Source of the DNA: Novosphingobium sp.
GTDB taxonomy: Bacteria > Pseudomonadota > Alphaproteobacteria > Sphingomonadales > Sphingomonadaceae
Assembly: GCA_017745295.1 (NCBI GenBank)
Contig: JAGHZR010000007.1
Location: forward strand, 124,001-188,000
Direction of reading: 5' to 3'
DNA: 64,000 nucleotides
Part shown: positions 25,388 through 33,118 of the stretch, piece by piece
How the letters are laid out: each line of letters opens with the position of its first letter
Position numbering within the stretch: the first letter of the stretch is position 1
The notes under the pieces: model-generated
Told to the model about the DNA's origin: nothing
The model's input: the letters and a program-made list of their open reading frames with translations, nothing else
The model's database searches: none
Translations under genes and position numbers: made by a program

Positions 25388-25423
25388 AAACCGCCCCGCT
25401 CTCGGGTTGAGAGGGGGCGGTTT
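25388..25423 (-). terminator. Hairpin between the TPP-enzyme and aldehyde dehydrogenase genes
   Basis: AAACCGCCCC (25388-25397) pairs with GGGGCGGTTT (25414-25423) with a partially self-complementary inner segment (CTCTC/GAGAG). On the minus strand it is followed by a short T-run (TTTTGG). It lies between two co-directional genes, so it may attenuate rather than end transcription. Confidence 0.5.
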
Positions 25424-25458
25424 CGCTCAGACATGCATGTGTTTTCCGGCGTCCGGAA

Positions 25459-27234
25459 TTACTGCGTACCCTCAGCATACCAGGTGCGGAATTCCGAGTA
25501 GTTCGGCATTTCTTCCGAGTTCGCGGCCGGGTCGATCGGCACGTGGATCACGGTGCAGCCGCCACGCTCGTAAGCGCGCTTGATGGCCGGGCCGATGCCC
25601 GCCGCCTTCTCGACATATTCGCCCGCCGCGCCGAAGCCTTCGGCGATCTTGTCGAAGCGGACCTTGTCGGACCAGTGCACGCCGGTTTCCTTGGTCCCCT
25701 TGCCGAAGGTGCGCTTGTAGACGCCCACTTCGAGGCCCCACTGGAAGTCGACGCCGACCACGATCACCAGCGGCAGGTTCTTGCGCACGGCGACTTCGAG
25801 TTCGCCGACGTGGAACAGGAACGAGGAGTCCGAGGTTAGCAGCATGCCCGGACGGACCTTGCCGGTTTCGGCTTGGTCGGCGAGCATGGCGCCGGTGGCA
25901 TAGGGCAGGCCGGTGCCGATGTGGCCGTAGTTCTGGTTCCAGATCACGTCGTGCGGCTTGGCCTGCGAATAGGTCCACTGGAAGATCACGGTGGCGCCGC
26001 CGTCGCGGATCAGGATGCCGTCCTTCGGGAAGGCCTTCGTCGCTTCGGTAACGAACTGGCTGGTGTGCATCTTCGCGGTCGAACCGTCGGGCTTGGTCGC
26101 GGCTTCCTCTGCCAGTTCGACAAGCTGATCGGCATCGCGCTGGATATATTCGGCCAACGACGGCGCCGCCTTGCGCGGGGTATCCTTCAGCGCGCGGACG
26201 AGCTGCGGCACCACGGCGCGGACATCGCCCACCAGCGGCACGTCGATCGGGCGGTTGACGCCGATCGCGGTCGGGTCCTGCTGGACGTAGATCCACTTGC
26301 GGTTGGCTTCGTTGTCCACCCAGTGGCGCCAGCGGCCATAGTGGCTCGGCTCGCCCAGTTCGGTGGCGAGTGCCACGCAGCAGTCGCTTTCGACGACGGC
26401 ATCGATCGAGGCTTCCGAGAAGCCATAGGGGAAGGTGCGATCCTCGATCCCATCGATGAACGAAGTACCGCCCGAGGTCTGGATCACCGGGCACTGCATC
26501 AGTTCGGCCAGTTCCTTGACCGAAGCGCCGGCCTTGGCGGTGTAGACGCCGTGGCCGACCAGCAGCACCGGGTTCTTGGCATTGCGGATGATCTCGGCCG
26601 CTTCGGCAATGCGGTCGCCATCGGCGCCCTGGTTGGTCAGGCGGTAGCGATGCGGCGGCAGCACCGGCGGCAGGTCGAGTTCTTCGAGAATGACGTGCGC
26701 GGGATATTCGATATAGGCCGGCCCCGGCGTGCCCGACATGGCGACGCGGATCGCCTCGCGGACGATTTCATCGGTCTGGTCGGCATATTCGATCGAGCTG
26801 GAGAACTTCACCGAATCCTCGATCATCGGCTCCTGCCGGACGAACTGGATGCGGCCGCGGCGCACGCGGCGCTCGGTGATGCGGGCGCGCTGGCCGCCCA
26901 TGAAGATCACCGGATCGTTCTCTACCTTGGCGCACTGCACGGCCGGCATCATGTTCGCCATGCCCGGCCCGAGCGTGCCGATGCAGAGTGCCGGCTTGCC
27001 GGTGATGCGGGCGGCGGCGGCAGCCATGTGACCGGCGGATGCCTCGTGGTGCGGCGAAACGACAGTCCAGCCGCGTGCTTCCGCTTCCAGGAACAGGTGG
27101 ACGAAGTTGGGGTCGGGGATGCCGAACAGGGTCCTGATGCCCTCAGCCTCGAACAGGTCGAGAATGCGCTTGTAGACCGGGGTGCCCTTGCGTGCAGCTG
27201 CGGGAGCTTCCGTCTGCGGTTGGTCGTCGTACAT
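25459..27234 (-). CDS. Thiamine-pyrophosphate-dependent enzyme (acetolactate synthase / 2-hydroxyacyl-CoA lyase superfamily), variant cofactor motif
   Basis: 591 residues with the three-domain ALS layout: N-terminal PYR domain with the activating Glu in SPHHEASAGHMAAAAARITG, central domain (NPVLLVGHGVYTAKAG), C-terminal PP domain. The usual GDG...NN motif is altered: SDS at 468-470 and VD at 495-496. The Mg-binding Asp is kept, and Asp496 stands where the second Asn usually is. Members cleave or form C-C bonds next to a carbonyl. Its CoA-transferase, acyl-CoA dehydrogenase and lyase neighbours suggest a 2-oxoacid or 2-hydroxyacyl-CoA substrate. Confidence 0.85.
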   Translation of the reverse strand: MYDDQPQTEAPAAARKGTPVYKRILDLFEAEGIRTLFGIPDPNFVHLFLEAEARGWTVVSPHHEASAGHMAAAAARITGKPALCIGTLGPGMANMMPAVQCAKVENDPVIFMGGQRARITERRVRRGRIQFVRQEPMIEDSVKFSSSIEYADQTDEIVREAIRVAMSGTPGPAYIEYPAHVILEELDLPPVLPPHRYRLTNQGADGDRIAEAAEIIRNAKNPVLLVGHGVYTAKAGASVKELAELMQCPVIQTSGGTSFIDGIEDRTFPYGFSEASIDAVVESDCCVALATELGEPSHYGRWRHWVDNEANRKWIYVQQDPTAIGVNRPIDVPLVGDVRAVVPQLVRALKDTPRKAAPSLAEYIQRDADQLVELAEEAATKPDGSTAKMHTSQFVTEATKAFPKDGILIRDGGATVIFQWTYSQAKPHDVIWNQNYGHIGTGLPYATGAMLADQAETGKVRPGMLLTSDSSFLFHVGELEVAVRKNLPLVIVVGVDFQWGLEVGVYKRTFGKGTKETGVHWSDKVRFDKIAEGFGAAGEYVEKAAGIGPAIKRAYERGGCTVIHVPIDPAANSEEMPNYSEFRTWYAEGTQ

Positions 27235-27356
27235 CGTCTTGCCTTCCTCTCGATCCGTTTTCTTCCCGCGATGTTTGGCGGGTGAATCAGGTTGCCGGTC
27301 TTTCTCCCAAGGCACGGCTTGAACAGGTGGTTAGCGCAAGCTTCGAGACGCTGTCA

Positions 27357-27379
27357 GTTGAAATCAACAGCACTGTTCA
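27357..27379. promoter_or_regulatory. Candidate operator upstream of the TPP-enzyme gene
   Basis: Two adjoining dyads lie here: GTTGAAATCAAC (27357-27368) and TCAACAGCACTGTTCA (27364-27379, arms AACAG/CTGTT). They span the end of the CoA-transferase gene and the 5' flank of the TPP-enzyme gene. The TCAACAG half-site also occurs in front of the monooxygenase gene at 35031. A TetR-type regulator would be a fitting binder; none is encoded in the window. Confidence 0.25.
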
Positions 27380-28591
27380 CTTCGAATCGACTGCTATCGC
27401 CCCGGCGACGCTTTCGAGTTCGGACAGGATGCTTTCGTTGTCCTGTCCAAGCGTCGGCGCAGGGCCGCGCACTTTGCCGGGGGTGGCCGAAAACCACGTC
27501 GGCACGCCGGGAAAGCGTACCGGCCCCTGCTCGGTCTGGACGTCTTCGAAGAAGCCGATGGCGTTCAGGTGCGCGTTGTCGAAAAGCGCGTCGGTGGAGC
27601 GCAGCGGCGCGCAGGGGATGTGCAGGCCGCGCATGGTATCCAGCCATTGCTGCGTGGTGCGGGTCAGGAACGTCTCGCCCAGCAGGGCGTAGACCCGGCC
27701 GATCTGACCCGCGCGCTTTTCCAGCGTCGAAAATTCGTCAGTAGCCCATTCCGGCTGCACCGATTCGACGAAAGCGTTCCAGTGCTTGTCGTTGTAGACC
27801 AGCGCGGCGATGTAGCCGTCCTTGGTCTTGTAAGGCCGCCGGTTGGGCTCGACCGCGCGGTGGTAATGTGCAGGCGTGGTTGGCGGCGTGAACATCGCGC
27901 CGTTGGCGTGCTCCACCAGCATGAACGAGGTCATCGCCTCGAACATGGTGACTTCGACTTCCTGCCCCTCACCGGCCCCTCTGCCACCTGTGCGCTCCCG
28001 GTGATAGAGCGCCATCATCGTCGCGTAGAGCGCGTGGAGGCCGGCGACTTTGTCCGCCATGATCGTGGCGACATAGCCGGGCTCTCCATTCATCAGGCCC
28101 TGCACATGCGGGATGCCGCATTCGGCCTGGATGGTATCGTCATAGGCGGGCTTGTCGCCCTCCGGCCCGCGCCGCGAATAGCCGTAGCAATTGGTGTAGA
28201 TAATGTCCGGCCGGATCGCCCGCACCGCTTCGTAATCGAAGCCCAGCTTGCGGATCGCGCTGCCGCGCATCGAATGGATGAAGACGTCCGCCGTGGCGAT
28301 CAGCCGGCGCAGCACATCGCGGTCCTGCTCCTGCCGCAGATCGAGCATCAGCCCGCGCTTGCCGCGATTCACATTGACGTAGATGCCGCCCATGCCGGGC
28401 GCCGGGCCCTTGGTGATCCAGCGGGTATTGTCACCCTCCGGCGGCTCCACCTTGATCACTTCGGCGCCCATGTCTGCCATGATCTGCGTGGCATAGGGGC
28501 CGAAGACCACGCTGGTGAGGTCCACCACGCGCAGGCCCGCCAGCGGTCCACTTGCCGCCCCCTTACCCTTGTTTTCCTTGCTCGCGGTCAA
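27377..28591 (-). CDS. CaiB/BaiF (family III) CoA-transferase
   Basis: 404 residues from a TTG start at 28591 that has AAGGAG 8 bases upstream; an ATG at 28615 with no ribosome site is the alternative. The family III signature is clear: LAGLRVVDLTSVVFGPYATQIMADMGAEVIKVEPPEGD, with RGKRGLMLDLRQEQDRDVLRRL and DVFIHSMRGSAIRKLGFDYEAVRA after it. These enzymes transfer CoA between acyl-CoA and a carboxylic acid through an Asp-anhydride. First gene of the minus-strand operon, divergent from the acyl-CoA dehydrogenase. Probably activates a pathway acid. Confidence 0.92.
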   Translation of the reverse strand: MTASKENKGKGAASGPLAGLRVVDLTSVVFGPYATQIMADMGAEVIKVEPPEGDNTRWITKGPAPGMGGIYVNVNRGKRGLMLDLRQEQDRDVLRRLIATADVFIHSMRGSAIRKLGFDYEAVRAIRPDIIYTNCYGYSRRGPEGDKPAYDDTIQAECGIPHVQGLMNGEPGYVATIMADKVAGLHALYATMMALYHRERTGGRGAGEGQEVEVTMFEAMTSFMLVEHANGAMFTPPTTPAHYHRAVEPNRRPYKTKDGYIAALVYNDKHWNAFVESVQPEWATDEFSTLEKRAGQIGRVYALLGETFLTRTTQQWLDTMRGLHIPCAPLRSTDALFDNAHLNAIGFFEDVQTEQGPVRFPGVPTWFSATPGKVRGPAPTLGQDNESILSELESVAGAIAVDSK

Positions 28592-28648
28592 GCCCCTCTC
28601 CTTCTTGTCATGCATTGGGTAACGCACCGCCGGAGCGAAAACCATTCG

Positions 28649-28673
28649 TATTTGCGTTTGATGGACGCATATC
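28649..28673. promoter_or_regulatory. Candidate dyad in the divergent promoter region
   Basis: TATTTGCGT and ACGCATATC (7 of 9 complementary) around a 7-base centre lie between the divergent CoA-transferase and acyl-CoA dehydrogenase genes. The position is suited to a regulator that controls both transcripts. No second copy was found in the window. Confidence 0.2.
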
Positions 28674-28742
28674 GGCACGATGATGGTTGTGAGCGATGGG
28701 CCGCGCTGCTACTTCGATCAGCGGGAAAACAAGAGGATTGCC

Positions 28743-29909
28743 ATGGATTTCGCCTTCACCGACGACCAGCAGAACATCCGCGAGGCGGTTCTGAGGCACT
28801 GTTCGCAGTTCTCTGACGAGTACTGGCTGGAAAAGGATCGTAGCGGCGAATTCCCCACCGAGTTCCACAAGTCGATGGCCGATGCCGGCTGGCTGGGCGT
28901 CGCCATGCCCGAAAGCGTGGGCGGTGCGGGGCTGGGCATTACCGAAGCGGCGGTGATGATGCAGGCGGTGGCGGAAAGCGGCGGGGGTATGAGCGCGGCC
29001 TCCTCCATCCACTTGCCCGTCTTCGGGCTGGAACCGGTGATGTTCTACGGCACCGAGGAACAGCAGCAGCGCATGATCCCGCCGATCCTTTCGGGCGAGG
29101 AGAAGATGTGCTTCGCCGTGACCGAGCCGAACACCGGCCTCGACACCACCAGCCTCAAGACCCGCGCCGAAAAGGTGCCGGGCGGCTACCGCGTCAATGG
29201 CGAGAAAGTGTGGATCACGCAGGCCCATGTGGCCGACCGGATGCTGATCATCGCCCGCACCACCCCGCTGGAAGAGGTGAAGAAGAAAACCGAGGGCCTC
29301 AGCCTTTTCTACACCAGGCTCGACCGCAACCACATCGAGACGCGGATCATCCCGAAGATGGGCCGCCACGCGGTGGGATCGAACATGATGTTCATCACCG
29401 ACCTGTTCATCCCGGACGAGGATCTGATCGGTGAAGAAGGTCAGGGCTTCCGCATCCTGCTCAAGGGCCTAAACCCCGAACGCGTGCTGCTGGGTGCGGA
29501 GGCTACGGGCCTCGGCCGCGTCGCCATCCAGCGCGCCTCCCGCTATGCCCGCGAACGCGTGGTGTTCGGGCGGCCGATCGGCCAGAATCAGGGCATCCAG
29601 CACCCGCTCGCCAAGGCGTGGATGCAGGTGGAGGCCGCCAGCCTGATGGTGTTCAAGGCCGCCACCCTGTTCGACAAGGGGCTGGACTGCGGCGTCGAGG
29701 CCAATGCCGCCAAGTATCTGGCCGCAGAGGCCGGGTTCGAGGCGTGTCAGACCGCCATGATGTCGATGGGCGGCATGGGCTATGCGCAGGAATACCATGT
29801 GGAGCGCTATCTCCGCGAAGTGATGATCCCGCGCATCGCGCCGGTCAGCCCGCACCAGATCATGAATTTCATCGCCGAGCGGGTTTTGGAACTGCCCAAG
29901 AGTTATTGA
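28743..29909 (+). CDS. Acyl-CoA dehydrogenase
   Basis: 388 residues starting MDFAFTDDQQNIREAVLRHC. The FAD/substrate regions are CFAVTEPNTGLDTTSLKTRA and YRVNGEKVWITQAHVADRML; the C-terminal helical domain has ARERVVFGRPIGQNQGIQHPLA and QTAMMSMGGMGYAQEYHVERYLRE. It introduces a 2,3 double bond into an acyl-CoA using FAD and electron-transfer flavoprotein. It leads the rightward operon with the CitE-like, CoA-transferase and hydratase genes. Substrate unknown. Confidence 0.93.
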   Translation: MDFAFTDDQQNIREAVLRHCSQFSDEYWLEKDRSGEFPTEFHKSMADAGWLGVAMPESVGGAGLGITEAAVMMQAVAESGGGMSAASSIHLPVFGLEPVMFYGTEEQQQRMIPPILSGEEKMCFAVTEPNTGLDTTSLKTRAEKVPGGYRVNGEKVWITQAHVADRMLIIARTTPLEEVKKKTEGLSLFYTRLDRNHIETRIIPKMGRHAVGSNMMFITDLFIPDEDLIGEEGQGFRILLKGLNPERVLLGAEATGLGRVAIQRASRYARERVVFGRPIGQNQGIQHPLAKAWMQVEAASLMVFKAATLFDKGLDCGVEANAAKYLAAEAGFEACQTAMMSMGGMGYAQEYHVERYLREVMIPRIAPVSPHQIMNFIAERVLELPKSY

Positions 29910-29916
29910 GGCCCTT

Positions 29917-29943
29917 GCGTCATCTCGGGCTTGACCCGGGATC
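29917..29943. repeat. REP-like palindrome, family 1
   Basis: The unit reads CGTCATCTCGGGCTTGACC followed by CGGGATC, with arms ATCTCGGG/CCCGGGAT. It lies in the 95-base gap between the acyl-CoA dehydrogenase and CitE-like genes and resembles intergenic repeats common in sphingomonad genomes. Confidence 0.55.
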
Positions 29944-30004
29944 GCTCTGGGCCAAGCAAGACCTCAAGCAGTTCCGGACAAGCCTCGGGACGACTGGAGA
30001 GAAC

Positions 30005-30895
30005 ATGCCCGTAACCCACGAACCTATCGCCGCCCGCTCCTGGCTTTTCGCGCCGGGCGACAGCGAGAAGAAGATGACCAAGGCGATGGAGGGCGAGGCG
30101 GACGTGGTCCTCATCGACCTGGAAGACGCCGTCGCGCCCGATGCCAAGGCCGCCGCGCGCCCGATGGTGCATGACTTCATCGCCGCCCACCCCGATCAGC
30201 GCGGCCGCCTCTGGGTGCGCGTGAACCCGCTGGACGGGCCGCATACGCTGGACGACCTCGTGGCGGTGATGCCCGCGCGTCCCGGCGGGATCATGCTGCC
30301 CAAGGTCTATGGCCGGCAGGATGTGGAGACGCTGGACCGCTATCTCGAAGCGCTGGAAGTGGCGAACGGCATCGAACAGGGATCGACCCCGGTGATCGTG
30401 CTGATCACCGAAACGGCAGAGGCCATGTTCCACACCGGCGACTACAAGGGCGCGCCGCGCGTGGTGGCGCTGACCTGGGGCGCGGAAGACCTGGCCGATT
30501 CCATCGGCGCATCGTCCAACCGCAATGCGGACGGATCGTATTCCTTCACCTACGAACTGGCCCGCAGCCTGACCGTGCTGGGCGCGGCGACCGCCGGCGT
30601 CACCGCGATCGAGACGATCAGTGCCGACTTCAAGGATCTGGAAGCGCTCAAGGCCCGCGCCGAGAAAGTCCGCCGCGACGGCTATCGCGGGATGATGGCG
30701 ATCCACCCGGCGCAGGTTCCGGTGATCAACGAGGCATTCACCCCGACCGAGGCCGAGATCGCCGAGGCGCAGGAAATCGTCGATATCTTCGCCGCCAATC
30801 CCGGTGTCGGTGCCATCGGCTGGAAGAGCGGCATGCTCGACCGCCCCTACCTCGCCCGTGCCGAACGTCTGCTGCGGCAGGCAGGGAAGCTCTGA
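30005..30895 (+). CDS. HpcH/HpaI (CitE-like) aldolase/CoA lyase
   Basis: 296 residues with the CitE-like TIM-barrel landmarks RSWLFAPGDSEKKMTKAMEG, DVVLIDLEDAVAP (Mg/CoA region), LWVRVNPLDGPHT, MLPKVYG, LITETAEAMF (metal Glu) and WGAEDLADSIGA. The C-terminal MMAIHPAQVPVINEAFTPT is conserved in malyl-CoA and citramalyl-CoA lyases. It probably cleaves a 3-hydroxyacyl-CoA into acetyl- or propionyl-CoA and a 2-oxoacid, or acts as a thioesterase on such compounds. Substrate not determinable. Confidence 0.9.
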   Translation: MPVTHEPIAARSWLFAPGDSEKKMTKAMEGEADVVLIDLEDAVAPDAKAAARPMVHDFIAAHPDQRGRLWVRVNPLDGPHTLDDLVAVMPARPGGIMLPKVYGRQDVETLDRYLEALEVANGIEQGSTPVIVLITETAEAMFHTGDYKGAPRVVALTWGAEDLADSIGASSNRNADGSYSFTYELARSLTVLGAATAGVTAIETISADFKDLEALKARAEKVRRDGYRGMMAIHPAQVPVINEAFTPTEAEIAEAQEIVDIFAANPGVGAIGWKSGMLDRPYLARAERLLRQAGKL

Positions 30896-30924
30896 GGTGA
30901 AGCCCCCCTCCCGCCTTCACAAAA

Positions 30925-31020
30925 CTCGTCACCCTGAACTTGTTTCAGGGTCCATCCAGCCGTTCAAGCCAGCGGGTTCCGCAGCGCAATGGATGCTGAA
31001 ACAAGTTCAGCATGACGAAG
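30925..31020. repeat. Inverted pair of REP-like units (BIME-like), family 2
   Basis: Left unit CGTCACCCTGAACTTGTTTC (30927 onward) and right unit, read on the other strand, CGTCATGCTGAACTTGTTTC are near-identical and oppositely oriented, separated by about 33 bases. Each unit contains its own short hairpin around CTTG. The differences are compensatory (CCCTGAA/TTCAGGG versus TGCTGAA/TTCAGCA). Confidence 0.7.
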
Positions 31021-31044
31021 AGGGGCTAGGTGGGGACGCCTGAC

Positions 31045-32316
31045 ATGACCCTCAAACTCACCCCCGAAACCCTCGACCTTTCGCGGTTCCTGAAACCCGG
31101 CGACCACATCGTGTTCGGCCAGGCCTGCGGTGAGCCGACCACGCTGGTGGAGGCGCTGATCGAACAGGGGGAGGCCATCGGCGGCCTCCACGCCTTCATC
31201 GCCACCAGCTTTTCCGGCCTGTTCACGCCCGCAAGCGCGCGCGCCTTCCGCCTCTCCAGCATGGGAGCCATCGGCGCGCTGCGGAGCATGACCAAGGCCA
31301 ATGCGCTGGACGTGATCCCCGTCCATGTCAGCCAGATCGCCTGCCTGATCGAGGCCGGGATCATGCCCTGCGACGTGGCGATGCTTCAGGTCAGCCCGGC
31401 CGATGCGCAGGGCAACCACAGCTGCGGCCTGATCTCCGACTACGTGCGCGTGGCGGTGGACAAAGCCCGCCTCGTGATCGCCGAAGTCAACGAGCAGGTG
31501 CCCTACGTACCCGGCGAGACGACCCCCGGTGACCTCATCGACGTGGCTGTCCACGTCAGTCGCGCGCCTGTGGAAGTGGCCCCCGCGAAGATCGGCCCCA
31601 CCGACGAAGCCATCGCCCGCCACTGCGCCGAATTCATCGGGGACGGTGCGGTGTTGCAGACGGGCGTGGGTGCGGTGCCGGACGCGGTCCTGCGCCTGCT
31701 GCACGACCGCCGCGACCTCGGCGTCCATTCGGGTATGCTGGGCGACGGGCTGGTCGATCTTGCCGAAGCCGGCGTGCTGACCAATGCCCGCAAGGAGATC
31801 GACCGGGGCGTCTCGATCAACGGCGCGCTGATCGGCACGCGGCGGCTCTATGACTGGGCCGCGCACAATCCGGCGATCCGCATGGCGCCCAGCAGCTACA
31901 CCCACGGCGTGAAACCGATCATCCAGCTGACCCGGCTGGTGACGATCAACGCTGCGCTGGAAGTGGACCTGACCGGGCAGGTCAATGCCGAGCAATCGGG
32001 CACGACATACCTCGGCGGCACCGGCGGGCAGGTCGATTTCGTCCGCGCCGGATCGCGCGTGCCGGGCGGGGCCTCGCTGATCGTGCTGGCCTCCACCGCC
32101 AAAGGGGGCACCCTGAGCAAGATCGTCCCCGCCCTCTCCGGCCCCGTCACCACCGCGCGGACCGAAGTGGACGTCATCGTCACCGAATACGGCGCGGCGC
32201 AGCTCAAGGGCCAGACCCTGGCCGAACGCGCGAAGCGGCTGGTCGCCATCGCCCATCCCGACTTCCGCGAAGACCTGTCGCGCACCGCCCATGAGATCGA
32301 GAAAAGGGGCTTCTGA
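31045..32316 (+). CDS. Acetyl-CoA hydrolase/transferase family (4-hydroxybutyrate CoA-transferase-like)
   Basis: 423 residues from the ATG at 31045 (a GTG at 31030 is possible). The two-domain class I CoA-transferase fold is shown by LKPGDHIVFGQACGEPTTLVEAL, DVAMLQVSPADAQGNHSCG, GDGAVLQTGVGAVPDAVLRLL, HSGMLGDGLVDL and TYLGGTGGQVDFVRAG. These enzymes move CoA through a glutamyl thioester. It would activate a hydroxy- or keto-acid of the pathway with acetyl-CoA. It is followed after 2 bases by the hydratase gene. Confidence 0.9.
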   Translation: MTLKLTPETLDLSRFLKPGDHIVFGQACGEPTTLVEALIEQGEAIGGLHAFIATSFSGLFTPASARAFRLSSMGAIGALRSMTKANALDVIPVHVSQIACLIEAGIMPCDVAMLQVSPADAQGNHSCGLISDYVRVAVDKARLVIAEVNEQVPYVPGETTPGDLIDVAVHVSRAPVEVAPAKIGPTDEAIARHCAEFIGDGAVLQTGVGAVPDAVLRLLHDRRDLGVHSGMLGDGLVDLAEAGVLTNARKEIDRGVSINGALIGTRRLYDWAAHNPAIRMAPSSYTHGVKPIIQLTRLVTINAALEVDLTGQVNAEQSGTTYLGGTGGQVDFVRAGSRVPGGASLIVLASTAKGGTLSKIVPALSGPVTTARTEVDVIVTEYGAAQLKGQTLAERAKRLVAIAHPDFREDLSRTAHEIEKRGF

Positions 32317-32318
32317 TA

Positions 32319-33086
32319 GTGACTCAAGCTGTCCTCTACGATGCCCATGAAGACGGCATCGCGGTCATCACCATCAACCGCCCCGAACAGCGCAATTGCC
32401 TCAGCCGCGAAGTGCGCGAAGGGCTGCGAGAGGCTTGGGCGATGTTCGAGGCCGATGCCTCTGCCCGTATCGCCATTCTCACCGGCAGCGGCGACAAGGC
32501 CTTCTGCGCGGGCGGCGATCTGAAGGAGATGGTCGAGACCGGCATGGCGGTGCCGCCGCGCGATCTCTACGCGCTGCCTTACGACACCATCGAACTGACC
32601 AAACCGACCATCGCGGCCGTCAATGGCCATGCCTTCGCGGGCGGCTGGATGATCGCGCAGGCCTGCGACCTCTGCGTCGCCAGCACCCACGCGACGTTCG
32701 CGATTACCGAAGTCAAGGTCGGGCGCGGCAGCCCCTGGGCCTCGCCGCTGATCTACATGATTCCGCAGCGAATCATGATGGAGATCATGCTGACCGGAAA
32801 GCCGATCACCGCGAGCCGCGCTTACGAGATCGGCCTCGTCAACCGCCTTGCCCAGCCCGGCGCGGTGCTGGACGCGGCTATCGAACTGGCGCTGGACGTG
32901 CTGGAAGGCGCGCCGCTCTCGGTAAAGGCCGCGCGGGAGACGGTGATGCTGGCGACCGAGATGGGCCGCTCCGCGGCGCTTGCAGCCGCGCGGGCGGCGC
33001 ATGAGCATGCTTACAGCAGCGCCGATGCGCAGGAAGGTCCGCGCGCCTTCGCGGAAAAGCGCAAGCCGATGTGGCAGGGGCGGTAG
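32319..33086 (+). CDS. Enoyl-CoA hydratase/isomerase family protein
   Basis: 255 residues with a GTG start two bases after the previous stop. Crotonase features: ITINRPEQRNCLSREV, AFCAGGDLKEM (oxyanion hole), AAVNGHAFAGGWMIAQACDL (oxyanion hole) and ATFAITEVKVGRG. The first catalytic Glu of classic hydratases is not obvious in the GGWMIAQ segment, so isomerase, hydrolase or retro-Claisen activity cannot be excluded. Last gene of the rightward operon; ends at a convergent hairpin. Confidence 0.9.
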   Translation: MTQAVLYDAHEDGIAVITINRPEQRNCLSREVREGLREAWAMFEADASARIAILTGSGDKAFCAGGDLKEMVETGMAVPPRDLYALPYDTIELTKPTIAAVNGHAFAGGWMIAQACDLCVASTHATFAITEVKVGRGSPWASPLIYMIPQRIMMEIMLTGKPITASRAYEIGLVNRLAQPGAVLDAAIELALDVLEGAPLSVKAARETVMLATEMGRSAALAAARAAHEHAYSSADAQEGPRAFAEKRKPMWQGR

Positions 33087-33090
33087 CCAG

Positions 33091-33115
33091 GTTCCTCCCC
33101 GTTTCGGGGAGGAAC
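33091..33115. terminator. Convergent hairpin terminator
   Basis: GTTCCTCCCC (33091-33100) and GGGGAGGAAC (33106-33115) pair perfectly around GTTTC. It sits between the stop of the hydratase gene and the stop of the leftward monooxygenase gene, without a T-run. Confidence 0.55.
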
Positions 33116-33118
33116 GCT

